Source: Deltaproteobacteria bacterium (lineage in GTDB: Bacteria > Desulfobacterota > Desulfobulbia > Desulfobulbales > Desulfobulbaceae). From it: a stretch of 20,508 bases of DNA. The DNA is taken from NCBI GenBank assembly GCA_024277485.1, contig JAJRVA010000068.1, positions 1 to 20,508 on the forward strand, read 5' to 3'. The translations under genes and the position numbers were made by a program. Under the pieces are notes generated by a model. It was not told the DNA's origin and searched no databases. It saw only the letters and a program-made list of their open reading frames with translations. Numbering within the stretch: position 1 is the stretch's first letter; each line of letters starts with the position of its first letter. Of the stretch, positions 7,537-15,381 are shown piece by piece.

Positions 7537-9702
7537 TTACTCGGAATAGTCTGTCCGGACCAGGACCTCCCTGGGGCGCGAACCGTCGGCGGGCCCGACA
7601 ATGCCCTCTTTTTCCATCATCTCGATCATGCGGGCGGCCCGGTTGTAGCCCACCCGGAGGCGGCGCTGCACCATGGAGATGGAGGCCTGGCCGGTTTCCG
7701 TCACCAGGGCCACGGCTTCATCATACCTTGCATCGTAGTCGTCAGAACCTTCCCCCTCCGGGACAGGCTCCTCCTCAACCACCTGCAGAACGGACTGATC
7801 ATATTCGGCCGTGCCCTGCTTCCTGATAAAGGCAATAATCCGGTCCGTCTCCGCCTCGGAGATGAAGGCGCCATGGATGCGCTTGAGCTTTGCGGCCCCC
7901 GGCGGCAGAAAAAGCATGTCCCCGTCACCGAGAAGGTGTTCGGCGCCACTCTGGTCAAGGATGGTCCGCGAATCAATCTTGGAGGAGACCTTGAAGGAAA
8001 TCCGGGTGGGAAAGTTGGCCTTGATGAGCCCGGTCAAAACATCAACCGACGGCCGCTGGGTGGCCAGCATGATATGCATGCCGGCAGCACGGGCCATCTG
8101 GGCAAGCCTGGCAATGGAACTTTCCACATCCTTGGAGGCCACCATCATCAGGTCGGCCAGTTCATCGACAATGATAACAATATAGGGAAGCTTTTCCTCA
8201 CCGGCCACCTCGTTGTATGAATCAAAGGACTTGACCTTTTTTTCCTCAAGCAGCCGGTACCGCCGCTCCATTTCCCTTACAGCCCACAACAGCGCCCTGC
8301 TGGCCATCTTCGGCTCAACCACCACGGGATGCAGGAGGTGAGGAATATTTTCATACACTGAAAGCTCGATCCGCTTGGGGTCGATCATCAGCAGGCGGAC
8401 CTCGTCCGGGGTGGCCTTGAACAGGATGGAGGCGATAAAGGCGTTGATGGCCACTGATTTGCCGGCTCCGGTTGCGCCGGCGATAAGGAGATGCGGCATC
8501 CGGGTTATATCGGCAACAACGGGCCGGCCGACAACGTCGAGGCCAAGGGCCAGGCTGAGCCGCGAGGTGGAATCACGGTATTTTTCCGTCATCAGGATAT
8601 CGCGGAGATAGACGGTCTTCCTTTTCGGGTTGGGGATCTCAATGCCCAGGGCCGCCTTGCCGGGAATGGACCCGACTATGCGGACCCGGTCCGCCTTCAG
8701 GGCCATGGCCAGGTCATCGGCAAGCGAGACAATTTTATTGATCTTGACGCCGGGCGCAGGGGCGTACTCGTAGGTGGTGACAACAGGGCCGGGGGAAATC
8801 CCCTTCACCTCGCCCGAGACACCGAAATCCTCCAGCTTGGACACCAGTATCCTGCTGACCTTGTAATACAGGTCCTTGTCCACCCCCACCTCCTGCTGCT
8901 CATGGCGGTCGAGAAGCGTCAGGGGGGGCAGGCTGTAATGACCGGACTTCGGAGGACGCAGGGCAAATTCTTCCTGTTCAGGCCCCGGTTCCAGTTCCTT
9001 GACGATCTCCGGTTCATGCACAGCCGGTACCATTGCAATTTTCCTTTTCCCGGCAGTATCCGGCTCCAGGACCGCGGGTTCCCGCTGTTTGGCCCTGGTC
9101 TTCTTCTTTGGTTCCGGCTTTTTCTTCGTTCTGCGCCGCAGCAGGGCGAACAGGCCTGTTATGATCTTCCAGAGCCGCTGTACTGCGGCCAGCGGAGAAA
9201 AACGAATCGCTGCCATCAGGGAAAAGATCAGGATCAGGACAAGCAGCAGGACTGATCCGGCGCCTCCCATGAACCGGCCCAGAAGCCTCCAGACAAGGGT
9301 ACCGAGATAACCGCCCGGGCTGATGAACTCCGGAGGGAAGAAAAGTCTGTCAGTGGTTGACAGCAGGCCGCATGTCGAGACCAGGATACCGGAAATTCCG
9401 GCCACCACATAGGGAAGGCGGTACTCTCTGCCGCCCGGAACAAACACAGAGACCGAGGTATATATAAGGACCAGGACCGGCAGAAACGAGGTCAGCCCGA
9501 AAAAACCAAACAGGTAATGGGCAATATAATAGCCAAGCGCCCCGCACCAGTTCTGCGCCGGCTCCTGGACAGCCGGTTTGTTTCCAAGCAGAGGCAGGGC
9601 ATAACTGACCAGGCAGAGCAGCAGAAAAACCGTCAGAAAAAGAGTAAACAGGGCGATGATTTCCTGGTGGAAACGCGATTCTTTCTTCTTAGGCAGGGGC
9701 AT
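7537..9702 (-). CDS. ftsK: FtsK/SpoIIIE-family DNA translocase
   Basis: FtsK is the septum-anchored motor that pumps the chromosome terminus and helps dimer resolution by XerCD. The protein is 721 aa, with about four transmembrane segments in the first 170 residues (near 15-37, 57-81, 98-117 and 146-168). A short charged linker (about 186-260) follows, much shorter than in E. coli. The motor domain has Walker A GATGAGKS at 409-416 and Walker B IIVDELAD at 510-517. The C-terminal winged-helix gamma domain (about 655-721) includes the VGYNRAARMIEMMEKEGIVG stretch that reads KOPS-like sites. The ATG at 9702 has only a weak GGAAGAG upstream. It lies 34 bp after nusB as the last gene of the minus-strand run. 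It could be called SpoIIIE/SftA-like, but the membrane-plus-gamma architecture fits FtsK. Confidence 0.95.
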   Translation of the reverse strand: MPLPKKKESRFHQEIIALFTLFLTVFLLLCLVSYALPLLGNKPAVQEPAQNWCGALGYYIAHYLFGFFGLTSFLPVLVLIYTSVSVFVPGGREYRLPYVVAGISGILVSTCGLLSTTDRLFFPPEFISPGGYLGTLVWRLLGRFMGGAGSVLLLVLILIFSLMAAIRFSPLAAVQRLWKIITGLFALLRRRTKKKPEPKKKTRAKQREPAVLEPDTAGKRKIAMVPAVHEPEIVKELEPGPEQEEFALRPPKSGHYSLPPLTLLDRHEQQEVGVDKDLYYKVSRILVSKLEDFGVSGEVKGISPGPVVTTYEYAPAPGVKINKIVSLADDLAMALKADRVRIVGSIPGKAALGIEIPNPKRKTVYLRDILMTEKYRDSTSRLSLALGLDVVGRPVVADITRMPHLLIAGATGAGKSVAINAFIASILFKATPDEVRLLMIDPKRIELSVYENIPHLLHPVVVEPKMASRALLWAVREMERRYRLLEEKKVKSFDSYNEVAGEEKLPYIVIIVDELADLMMVASKDVESSIARLAQMARAAGMHIMLATQRPSVDVLTGLIKANFPTRISFKVSSKIDSRTILDQSGAEHLLGDGDMLFLPPGAAKLKRIHGAFISEAETDRIIAFIRKQGTAEYDQSVLQVVEEEPVPEGEGSDDYDARYDEAVALVTETGQASISMVQRRLRVGYNRAARMIEMMEKEGIVGPADGSRPREVLVRTDYSE

Positions 9703-9736
9703 GCAAACGTTTCTCTTCCGGCTTGTTCAGGTTTTT

Positions 9737-10153
9737 TCAGGCATCGGTCTGAACCGCGTCCAGGATGCCGTTAATAAAAGGTATTGACTCGGGAACAGAA
9801 TAATGCCTGGCAATTTCCAGGGCCTCGTTTATGGCCACCCTGGCCGGCACGTCGTCACAGTAATGCATCTCGTACGCGGCAATGCGCAGAATATTCCGGT
9901 CCACAACAGACATCCGCTCTACGCGCCAGTTATGGGAACGACCGGCAACGAGCCTGTCCAGGTCTTCAAGGTGGGAGCAGATCCCGGTAATCAACTGCCG
10001 GGCATATGGAAACGCCTTCCTGCCTGTTTCGAAACTGCGGCAGAAGATATCCAGTTCTTCCTCAAGGGAGCGGGAATCGCCCGAACTGCCCTGAAAATCA
10101 TGGCCGAACATGAACTGGAGGGCAATCTCTCTTGATTTCCGGCGCAGTCCCAT
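9737..10153 (-). CDS. nusB: Transcription antitermination protein NusB
   Basis: NusB binds boxA RNA with NusE (ribosomal protein S10) and supports antitermination of rRNA operons. The protein is 138 aa, all-helical in character. It has the opening KSREIALQFMFGHDF (family pattern RxxAlqxLY), the central LDRLVAGRSHNWRVERMSVVDRN stretch in which the family has W-x3-R-x4-D-R, and the terminal PESIPFINGILDAV. The ATG at 10151-10153 fits the N-terminal alignment. An AAGGG lies a little far upstream, so the ribosome-binding site is modest. It sits between ribH and ftsK. The ribH-nusB pairing is common in bacteria and often co-transcribed. Confidence 0.95.
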   Translation of the reverse strand: MGLRRKSREIALQFMFGHDFQGSSGDSRSLEEELDIFCRSFETGRKAFPYARQLITGICSHLEDLDRLVAGRSHNWRVERMSVVDRNILRIAAYEMHYCDDVPARVAINEALEIARHYSVPESIPFINGILDAVQTDA

Positions 10154-10192
10154 CCTGAGAAAACCCTTGGCCTGTAAATCTCTCGAAAACTT

Positions 10193-10657
10193 CTACAGGG
10201 AGGAAATCAGGCTGATCATTTCAAGGGCGGCAACCGCCACCTCGGAGCCCTTGTTGCCTGCCTTTGACCCAGCCCTTTCAATAGCCTGTTCTATGGTCTC
10301 GGTGGTCAGGACGCCGAAGAGCACCGGCACGCCGGTATCCAGCATGACCTGGGCGGTTCCCTTGGCAACCTCGCCGGCCACATAGTCGAAATGCGGTGTC
10401 GCCCCCCGGATCACGACACCGAGGCAGATAACCGCATCATACTTTCCCGACCTTGCCATACCCTGGGCAATCAGGGGAATCTCAAATGCGCCGGGGACCC
10501 GGGCCACATCGATATCCCCATCGTCCACCCCGGAGCGGACCAGTGAGTCAAGGGCCCCTTCCAGTAATTTTTCGGATATGAAAGAGTTGAACCTGGAAAC
10601 AACAATGCCAAGTTTTCTTCCCTCGCCCCGCAGGCTGCCTTCAATATAATTTGCCAT
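10193..10657 (-). CDS. ribH: 6,7-dimethyl-8-ribityllumazine synthase
   Basis: RibH condenses 5-amino-6-ribitylaminouracil with 3,4-dihydroxy-2-butanone 4-phosphate to give lumazine, the next-to-last step of riboflavin synthesis. The protein is 154 aa from the chosen start. Family landmarks are VVSRFN (19-24), PGAFEIP (55-61), the catalytic-loop GATPHFDYV with His89, and [13 protein letters not shown] (118-130). The ATG at 10655-10657 is preceded by GAGGAAG at 5-6 nt. An upstream in-frame TTG at 10678 would add seven charged residues overlapping that ribosome-binding site and is less likely. It lies downstream of ribBA across a 163-bp gap and 39 bp before nusB. Confidence 0.95.
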   Translation of the reverse strand: MANYIEGSLRGEGRKLGIVVSRFNSFISEKLLEGALDSLVRSGVDDGDIDVARVPGAFEIPLIAQGMARSGKYDAVICLGVVIRGATPHFDYVAGEVAKGTAQVMLDTGVPVLFGVLTTETIEQAIERAGSKAGNKGSEVAVAALEMISLISSL

Positions 10658-10734
10658 TTTTTCTTCCTCGTTACGCAACGTTCCAACGTGGTCTATCCAT
10701 CAGTCTCCCGGTTTACCTTGTTTATCCGGGATTA

Positions 10735-10756
10735 TATAGTATGTATAGTATGCATG
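10735..10756. repeat. 9-bp tandem repeat in the ribBA-ribH gap
   Basis: The gap between ribBA and ribH (10658-10820) contains the 9-bp unit TATAGTATG twice in tandem, preceded by further TA. Read on the minus strand it gives CATACTATA twice and then TATAAT. This could serve as a -10 region for ribH, but no convincing -35 lies 16-18 bp away. Just downstream, TCCCGG and CCGGGA form a 6-bp stem with a 14-nt loop in the ribH leader. I recognised no FMN riboswitch here. Confidence 0.35.
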
Positions 10757-10776
10757 CGGTGTTTTACCTGAACAGG

Positions 10777-10811
10777 CTCCTTCTCCCTCCAGCCTTCCAC
10801 CTTCTACCTAA
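10777..10811. repeat. Heptamer tandem repeat tract, copy 1 (downstream of ribBA)
   Basis: Five 7-bp units fit the pattern nnCCTTC on the plus strand (CTCCTTC, TCCCTCC, AGCCTTC, CACCTTC, TACCTAA). They start 10 bp after the ribBA stop. A second tract with the same units lies at 15338-15372 after ribF. Such degenerate heptamer tracts resemble short tandemly repeated repetitive sequences known from other bacteria. Function is unknown. Confidence 0.6.
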
Positions 10812-10820
10812 CAAAAAAAA

Positions 10821-12068
10821 TCACGGATCCCCGGACACGTCATCCATGGGGACCTGCTCACCATAGAGCTCCAGGATGTGCCCCATCTTGTCCCGCTTGG
10901 TTTTCATATACTCCTTGTTCTCCGACTCGGTGAGCACCTCAAGGGGAAAGCGGTCAACCACCTTGAGGCCGTACCCCTCGAGGCCGACTATCTTTTTGGG
11001 ATTGTTGGTCAAAAGCTGCATCTCCCGCACCCCGAGATCCCGGAGGATCTGGGCTCCGATTCCGTAATCGCGAAGATCAGGCTTGAAACCAAGCTGGACA
11101 TTGGCCTCCACGGTGTCGAGCCCCTCCTCGTCCTGCAGGTTATAGGCCTTCAGCTTGTTGACCAGGCCGATGCCCCGGCCTTCCTGGCGCATATACAGGA
11201 TCACGCCGGCTCCCTCCTGGTCCACCATCCGCATGGCGGCATGGAGCTGGGACCCGCAGTCGCAGCGTGCGGAACCAAAGACATCACCGGTCAGACACTC
11301 GGAATGCACCCGGACCATAACCGGTTTTTCCGGATCTATTTCACCCTTGACCAGGGCCACATGCTCGTAATTATCCACATCGTTTCTGTAGACGATGGCC
11401 CGGAAAATCCCGGCATGATTGGTGGGCAGCCGTGCTTCAGCCGCTCTCCTCACCAGGGTATCCTTGCGCAGCCTGTAGGCGACAAGGTCGGCGATGGTCG
11501 CAATCTTGAGATCATGCCTGGCCGCGAACTCCTCAATGTCGGGCATGCGCGCCATGGTGCCGTCATCCTTCATGATCTCGCAGATAATGCCGGCGGTCCG
11601 CATGCCGGCCAGCCTGGCAAGGTCCACTGACCCTTCAGTCTGGCCTGTCCGGACAAGGACACCGCCCTTGCGGGCCCGGAGCGGAAAGATATGGCCGGGG
11701 CTGATAATATCAGAGGGTCTGGCATCCTCAGCAACAGCCGCCTCGATTGTTCTGGCCCGGTCAGCGGCGGAAATCCCGGTGGTTACCCCGGTGCGGGCCT
11801 CGATGCTGATCGTGAACCCGGTCCCGTACGGCGACTTGTTGTCCCGCACCATCATGGGCAGCTCCAGCTGGTCAACAATATCCGGGCTCATGGCCAGGCA
11901 GATAAGCCCCCGGCCATGGGTTGCCATGAAATTGATGGCCTCGGGGGTCACCGCCTCCGCCGCCATGCAGAGGTCGCCCTCATTTTCCCGGTCCTCATCA
12001 TCAACCAGGATCACCATCTTTCCCGCCTTGATATCCTCAACGACATCTTCGATAGGACTTACTGCCAT
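10821..12068 (-). CDS. ribBA: Bifunctional 3,4-dihydroxy-2-butanone-4-phosphate synthase / GTP cyclohydrolase II
   Basis: RibBA makes both precursors that enter riboflavin synthesis: the four-carbon unit from ribulose 5-phosphate (N-terminal RibB) and the pyrimidine from GTP (C-terminal RibA). The protein is 415 aa. The RibB part (about 1-200) shows DDEDRENEGD at 23-32, the acidic metal-binding loop, and SPGHIFPL at 123-130. The RibA part (about 205-400) has the zinc ligands Cys258, Cys269 and Cys271, RQEGRGIGL at 294-302, and DYGIGAQIL at 334-342. Both halves look intact, although RibA is degenerate in some RibBA proteins. The ATG has an AGGAAC ribosome-binding site and lies 39 bp after ribE. 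A heptamer repeat tract follows the stop. Confidence 0.96.
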   Translation of the reverse strand: MAVSPIEDVVEDIKAGKMVILVDDEDRENEGDLCMAAEAVTPEAINFMATHGRGLICLAMSPDIVDQLELPMMVRDNKSPYGTGFTISIEARTGVTTGISAADRARTIEAAVAEDARPSDIISPGHIFPLRARKGGVLVRTGQTEGSVDLARLAGMRTAGIICEIMKDDGTMARMPDIEEFAARHDLKIATIADLVAYRLRKDTLVRRAAEARLPTNHAGIFRAIVYRNDVDNYEHVALVKGEIDPEKPVMVRVHSECLTGDVFGSARCDCGSQLHAAMRMVDQEGAGVILYMRQEGRGIGLVNKLKAYNLQDEEGLDTVEANVQLGFKPDLRDYGIGAQILRDLGVREMQLLTNNPKKIVGLEGYGLKVVDRFPLEVLTESENKEYMKTKRDKMGHILELYGEQVPMDDVSGDP

Positions 12069-12107
12069 TGTTCCTGCTTCTCCTTCCCTCCCGATACTCC
12101 AGCAGGC

Positions 12108-12764
12108 TTACTTCAGAAAGCCGTGTTCTGCCAGGAAGGCGGAATTTATCTTGCTGCCCGACTCTGCTGAATCGGGCGTGTGCATCACCATTTTTTCGAC
12201 ATATTTCCCGATGATGTCAACCTCTATATTCACCCTGTCCCCGGGCTTCAACTCTCCCAGGTTTGTTACCGCCAGGGTATGGGGGATGATCGAGACTGTA
12301 AAGAGTTCTCCCTCGCAGCTGTTGACCGTCAGGCTGATGCCGTTGATGGCCACTGAACCCTTTTCAATAACATATTTTACCAGTGATCGGGGCAAAGAAA
12401 AAGTAAACAGGGTAAAATTACCGGCCGCGCGCCGCTCCTCCACCCTGCCCAGGGCGTCAACATGACCGCTGACAAGGTGCCCTCCAAGGCGGTCACTCAA
12501 CTTCAAGGCCCGCTCAAGGTTGACTAGGCTTCCCGGCTGCAGGGAGCCCAGCCCGGTGCGGGACAGGCTTTCGGGAGAGACATCGACCATGAACCGCCTC
12601 CCTTCAATGTCCCTTGCTGTCAGGCAGACACCGTTAACGGCAATGGACTCGCCTTCCTGCGGGTCGTCAAGGTCGAAATCCGCCTCCAGGCAGAAGACCA
12701 TGCCACCGCCGGACGGCTGCTGCCGGACCACCCTGCCTCGCCCCTGAATGATTCCGGTAAACAT
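12108..12764 (-). CDS. ribE: Riboflavin synthase, alpha subunit
   Basis: This enzyme dismutates two 6,7-dimethyl-8-ribityllumazine molecules to riboflavin and 5-amino-6-ribitylaminouracil. The protein is 218 aa and starts with the invariant MFTGII. It is built from two tandem lumazine-binding barrels, visible as the paired motifs AVNGVCLTA (near residue 42) and AINGISLTV (near 140), plus SGHVD in the second barrel. The start is fixed by MFTGII at 12764. No good Shine-Dalgarno is seen in the 12-bp gap after the upstream TPR gene, which suggests translational coupling. In many relatives ribD lies directly before this gene; here it is absent and a TPR gene takes its place. Confidence 0.96.
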   Translation of the reverse strand: MFTGIIQGRGRVVRQQPSGGGMVFCLEADFDLDDPQEGESIAVNGVCLTARDIEGRRFMVDVSPESLSRTGLGSLQPGSLVNLERALKLSDRLGGHLVSGHVDALGRVEERRAAGNFTLFTFSLPRSLVKYVIEKGSVAINGISLTVNSCEGELFTVSIIPHTLAVTNLGELKPGDRVNIEVDIIGKYVEKMVMHTPDSAESGSKINSAFLAEHGFLK

Positions 12765-12776
12765 GTCAGGACCGTA

Positions 12777-13382
12777 TCACTGTTCCTCAAGCTGCCGGGC
12801 CCGTTCTTCAAACTCCTGCGCCTGGCGGGTATGCTTGAAGTTTGCGTGGATACCGGCAATGGTCCGCAGGGCGTCCGCCGCCTTGTCGAGGCTGCCCTGC
12901 TCGGTGTAGATCTCCGCTATGACCTCCAGGATTTCCACTGTCCCGCCTGGGTCTCTGAGCTGCGAGTAATGGTCAAAGACATCAAAAAGGATATTCAGTG
13001 ATCTCTCCAGCTCGCCAAGGCGTTTATACACCCCGGCGATTTTCCTGTTCAGGGAGACCGTGGAAAAGATATCGTTTTCCTTTTCACATATCGCCAGGGC
13101 CCGCTGATAATGATCCAGGGCCATGGTGTACTCCTCCCTGGCCACGCATACATCCCCGAAACGGTCGGACGCATTGGCGATGCCCTGCTCGTTGCCCTGC
13201 TCCTCAAATCCTTTCAGGGCATTATGAAACGAATAGGCAGCCTGGGCATACTCGCCCTGGTTGAAAAATTCCCGGCCGGCCTTGTAATCCGCCTTGGCCG
13301 GATCCTTGAGGGCCTCATCTTCTTTTTTCTCCGGCTCTGTCATGGGGCCGATCGCCCCTGCCGGCTGAATCTGTTCACTCAT
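12777..13382 (-). CDS. TPR-repeat protein of unknown function (second of the trio's TPR proteins)
   Basis: The 201-aa protein has an acidic, lysine-rich head (residues 1-30) and then helix-turn-helix repeats of tetratricopeptide type. One repeat starts with ADYKAGREFFNQGEYAQAAY, and another holds VAREEYTMALDHYQRALAI. Further repeats run to a charged C-terminal helix, about four or five in all. No signal peptide, membrane segment or catalytic motif is seen, so a cytosolic scaffold or adaptor is the simplest reading. It overlaps the upstream zinc-ribbon/HEAT gene by 8 nt (ATGAGTGA) and has AAGGAA inside that gene as ribosome-binding site. It ends 12 bp before ribE. The tight coupling suggests that it acts with the HEAT and first TPR proteins. 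No function can be assigned from sequence. Confidence 0.85.
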   Translation of the reverse strand: MSEQIQPAGAIGPMTEPEKKEDEALKDPAKADYKAGREFFNQGEYAQAAYSFHNALKGFEEQGNEQGIANASDRFGDVCVAREEYTMALDHYQRALAICEKENDIFSTVSLNRKIAGVYKRLGELERSLNILFDVFDHYSQLRDPGGTVEILEVIAEIYTEQGSLDKAADALRTIAGIHANFKHTRQAQEFEERARQLEEQ

Positions 13383-14517
13383 TGACTGTTTCCTTGTCTG
13401 CGTGTATCTGTGAAACGGCCCGGTCCGCTAACTGCGCAACTGTTGTCCTCACAGGCCGCCCTTTCTCATACAGTGTTATCTCGCTCTGGTCATCCTGCAG
13501 CCCCATGACCTGAAAGGCCGCTTCAGTGGCACGGATGCGGCCCATGAGCCTCACCATGAGGCCCCGTACCGTCGGGTCTTCATGGCCTAAAAAATGAAAG
13601 GTGGAATAAAACGGGGTGCTGCGAATCAGGTCCGGCCTGGTCTCGGCAATCTCGCCAAGCGCCCAGATAACCTGCTGCCGGGTTGTCGGCTCTCCCATGT
13701 AGTTGAGCAGGTACCGGGTAAAGGCGCCATAGATGTCGGGGCGGGCAGCCAGAATGGAACCGATGGCCTCGATCATGCCCCAGTTGGTTGATGCCGAATC
13801 CGCGCAGGACTCGAACATCCGGTGCAGCATATCCGCGACCTGCCCCGGTTCCCGGCTTGAAACCCGGGCGCACACCTGGCCTATTACCCAGGCTGCATGA
13901 TACCGGGCCGCCTCATCCGGATCATACAGCAGCCGCTGCAGAAACTTCAGGGTGCGGCGGTCATCAAAGCAGAAATCAACCAGCGCATCAATATCACCTT
14001 GCCGGGCGAGCTGTATGACCAGCTTTTTATCAGCCCGTTTTTTCCGGCGCTTCGGATCCCGCTCAGGCTCCATCCGGGCTGCTGGTTCATCACCAAGACA
14101 ATCCTGCCCGGAGCCGGCCTGCTTCTCCTTCAGACGCCCGGTAATTTCCGCCACGTCTTTGTGCAGCCTGACAAAGAGAAGAACCCCGCGAATCCAGCGG
14201 CCGTCCAGCTGCCTGGAATCGACGACCTGGTGCGTCACCTCGTCATAATTTTCTATCCGCCCGGTCAGGTAGTCATCCTCGGGCAGCAGTTCCCAGGCCA
14301 GGTCCCAGTTATCATGACAGGCATAGACCAGGCACTCCACCAGGGCCGATCCCACATTATGGCCGGTGGCGTCACACACGTACACCGCGCCGCACTCACA
14401 GGAACCGACGGGAAACTCCGTCATCTTGCGCTGCACAGCCTCTTTTGTCCGTCCAACGTCAATGCCGCAGAAAGGACACCAGGGCCTCACATTGACCTGC
14501 CCCTTCTTCTTCATCAT
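13375..14517 (-). CDS. Zinc-ribbon plus HEAT-like repeat protein of unknown function
   Basis: The 380-aa protein has three visible parts. Residues 1-50 carry a probable zinc ribbon (Cys14-x2-Cys17, Cys40-x-Cys42, with Cys48 nearby). Residues 50-135 form an alpha/beta-looking region. After a very basic linker (153-165, rich in Arg and Lys) come HEAT/PBS-lyase-like helical repeats from about 165 to 335 (for example DEAARYHAAWVIGQV, TTRQQVIWALGEIA and DPTVRGLMVRLMGRI). It recalls a conserved HEAT family of sulfate reducers (DVU0298-type); that comparison is from memory and needs a search. The start ATG overlaps the upstream TPR stop (ATGATGA) and its end overlaps the downstream TPR gene, so the three are translationally coupled. 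HEAT repeats and a zinc ribbon suggest binding to protein or nucleic acid. No enzyme motif is seen. Confidence 0.85.
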   Translation of the reverse strand: MMKKKGQVNVRPWCPFCGIDVGRTKEAVQRKMTEFPVGSCECGAVYVCDATGHNVGSALVECLVYACHDNWDLAWELLPEDDYLTGRIENYDEVTHQVVDSRQLDGRWIRGVLLFVRLHKDVAEITGRLKEKQAGSGQDCLGDEPAARMEPERDPKRRKKRADKKLVIQLARQGDIDALVDFCFDDRRTLKFLQRLLYDPDEAARYHAAWVIGQVCARVSSREPGQVADMLHRMFESCADSASTNWGMIEAIGSILAARPDIYGAFTRYLLNYMGEPTTRQQVIWALGEIAETRPDLIRSTPFYSTFHFLGHEDPTVRGLMVRLMGRIRATEAAFQVMGLQDDQSEITLYEKGRPVRTTVAQLADRAVSQIHADKETVNE

Positions 14518-15149
14518 CCGGCCAGTTTTTCTTCCAGGGCCTGCACAAACCTCTCGTCAACCGAGTAGCCGTTGTCGCGTGCCTGTATCATGTTCTTCCG
14601 GGACTCTTCATACTCACCCTTGAAGTAGAGCGCCACGGCAAGATTATTCCTGGCCATGGCCGAATCCGGATCAAGGGTGACGGCCTGGCGGGCCGCCTCA
14701 ACAGCCTTCTCGTCCTCCTCCTTCATGGTGTAGGCCGAGGTCAGGTTGATCCAGCCGGTTATCAGTTCCGGCACAATTTGAGTAGCCCGCGTGTAGCATT
14801 CGATTGCCTCGTCAATCCGGTTCTGCTGCTGGCGGATAAGGCCGATGTTGACATGGGCCTCTGCCATGTTGGGCGCTACCTTCAATGCCTTTTCGTTCAG
14901 CGACAGGGACTTGTCGATCTCACCTCTGCCAAAGTAAATCGCGCCAAGGTTGATCAGGCTCTCCACGGACTGGTCATCAAGTTCAATTGCCTTTTCCAGT
15001 TCACGGATGGCATCATCAATGCGCCCTGCCTGGCGGTAGACCAGGCCAAGCTGATGGTGCGCAACCACATTTTCAGGGTGTTTTTCCACCACCCCTTCCA
15101 GATCCTTTATTGCCGCACCAATATCATTTTTCACCTGTGTATCCGACAT
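14514..15149 (-). CDS. TPR-repeat protein of unknown function (first gene of the operon)
   Basis: The 211-aa protein consists almost wholly of tetratricopeptide repeats. At least five 34-residue units follow a 25-residue head, with the typical pattern seen in AHHQLGLVYRQAGRIDDAIR, SLINLGAIYFGRGEIDKSLS, AHVNIGLIRQQQNRIDEAIE and ARNNLAVALYFKGEYEESR. There is no signal peptide or membrane segment. Two adjacent ATGs exist (15152 and 15149); the second lies 5 nt from AAGGAA and is preferred. An upstream in-frame start at 15194 would add residues before this ribosome-binding site and is unlikely. It is the first gene after the promoter at 15230-15257 and overlaps the zinc-ribbon/HEAT gene. A general protein-interaction role is all that can be inferred. 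Confidence 0.85.
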   Translation of the reverse strand: MSDTQVKNDIGAAIKDLEGVVEKHPENVVAHHQLGLVYRQAGRIDDAIRELEKAIELDDQSVESLINLGAIYFGRGEIDKSLSLNEKALKVAPNMAEAHVNIGLIRQQQNRIDEAIECYTRATQIVPELITGWINLTSAYTMKEEDEKAVEAARQAVTLDPDSAMARNNLAVALYFKGEYEESRKNMIQARDNGYSVDERFVQALEEKLAG

Positions 15150-15229
15150 CATATTTCCTTTCTTTTCATCATGTTGTAAGTGACAATATATCAAGTATGC
15201 CCCGCCGGCAGAGCCGGAAAGTATTGAAC

Positions 15230-15257
15230 ACTATAGGTACGAACCCCTGTGTGGCAA
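15230..15257 (-). promoter_or_regulatory. Predicted sigma-70 promoter of the TPR-HEAT-TPR-rib-nusB-ftsK run
   Basis: On the minus strand TTGCCA (15257-15252) and TATAGT (15235-15230) are separated by 16 bp, each a 5/6 match to consensus. RNA would start near 15223, giving a leader of about 75 nt that includes a small CCGGC/GCCGG hairpin. No other comparable promoter was seen before ribF ends. Confidence 0.5.
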
Positions 15258-15337
15258 GTGCATATTTGCCGGTTTCATAAAATATTCAAAAGCCGGTGGA
15301 GCAGTGAAGTAACTGCGTGAATTATCGTTATGCCTCC

Positions 15338-15372
15338 CCACTTCCACCTTCTACCTTCCACCTTCAGCCTCC
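15338..15372. repeat. Heptamer tandem repeat tract, copy 2 (downstream of ribF)
   Basis: Five 7-bp units fit the pattern nnCCTTC on the plus strand (CCACTTC, CACCTTC, TACCTTC, CACCTTC, AGCCTCC). They begin 10 bp after the ribF stop. The units CACCTTC and TACCTTC are nearly the same as those at 10777-10811, and both tracts have the same strand orientation relative to the upstream gene. The tract is non-coding and of unknown role. Confidence 0.6.
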
Positions 15373-15381
15373 CACCAAACA

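Noticed and set aside
7311..7601. Small minus-strand open frame spanning the ftsK end and the apr promoter
   Set aside because: It overlaps the ftsK C-terminus and the apr promoter and has no recognisable domain.
10658..10820. FMN riboswitch before ribH
   Set aside because: The conserved RFN core could not be recognised here or before ribE; only short stems and repeats are present.
11494..12465. Long plus-strand open frame (over 300 codons) opposite ribBA and ribE
   Set aside because: It lies entirely antisense to two unmistakable rib genes, is low-complexity in Ser/Arg/Pro, and has no domain or ribosome-binding site. It is a GC-driven shadow.
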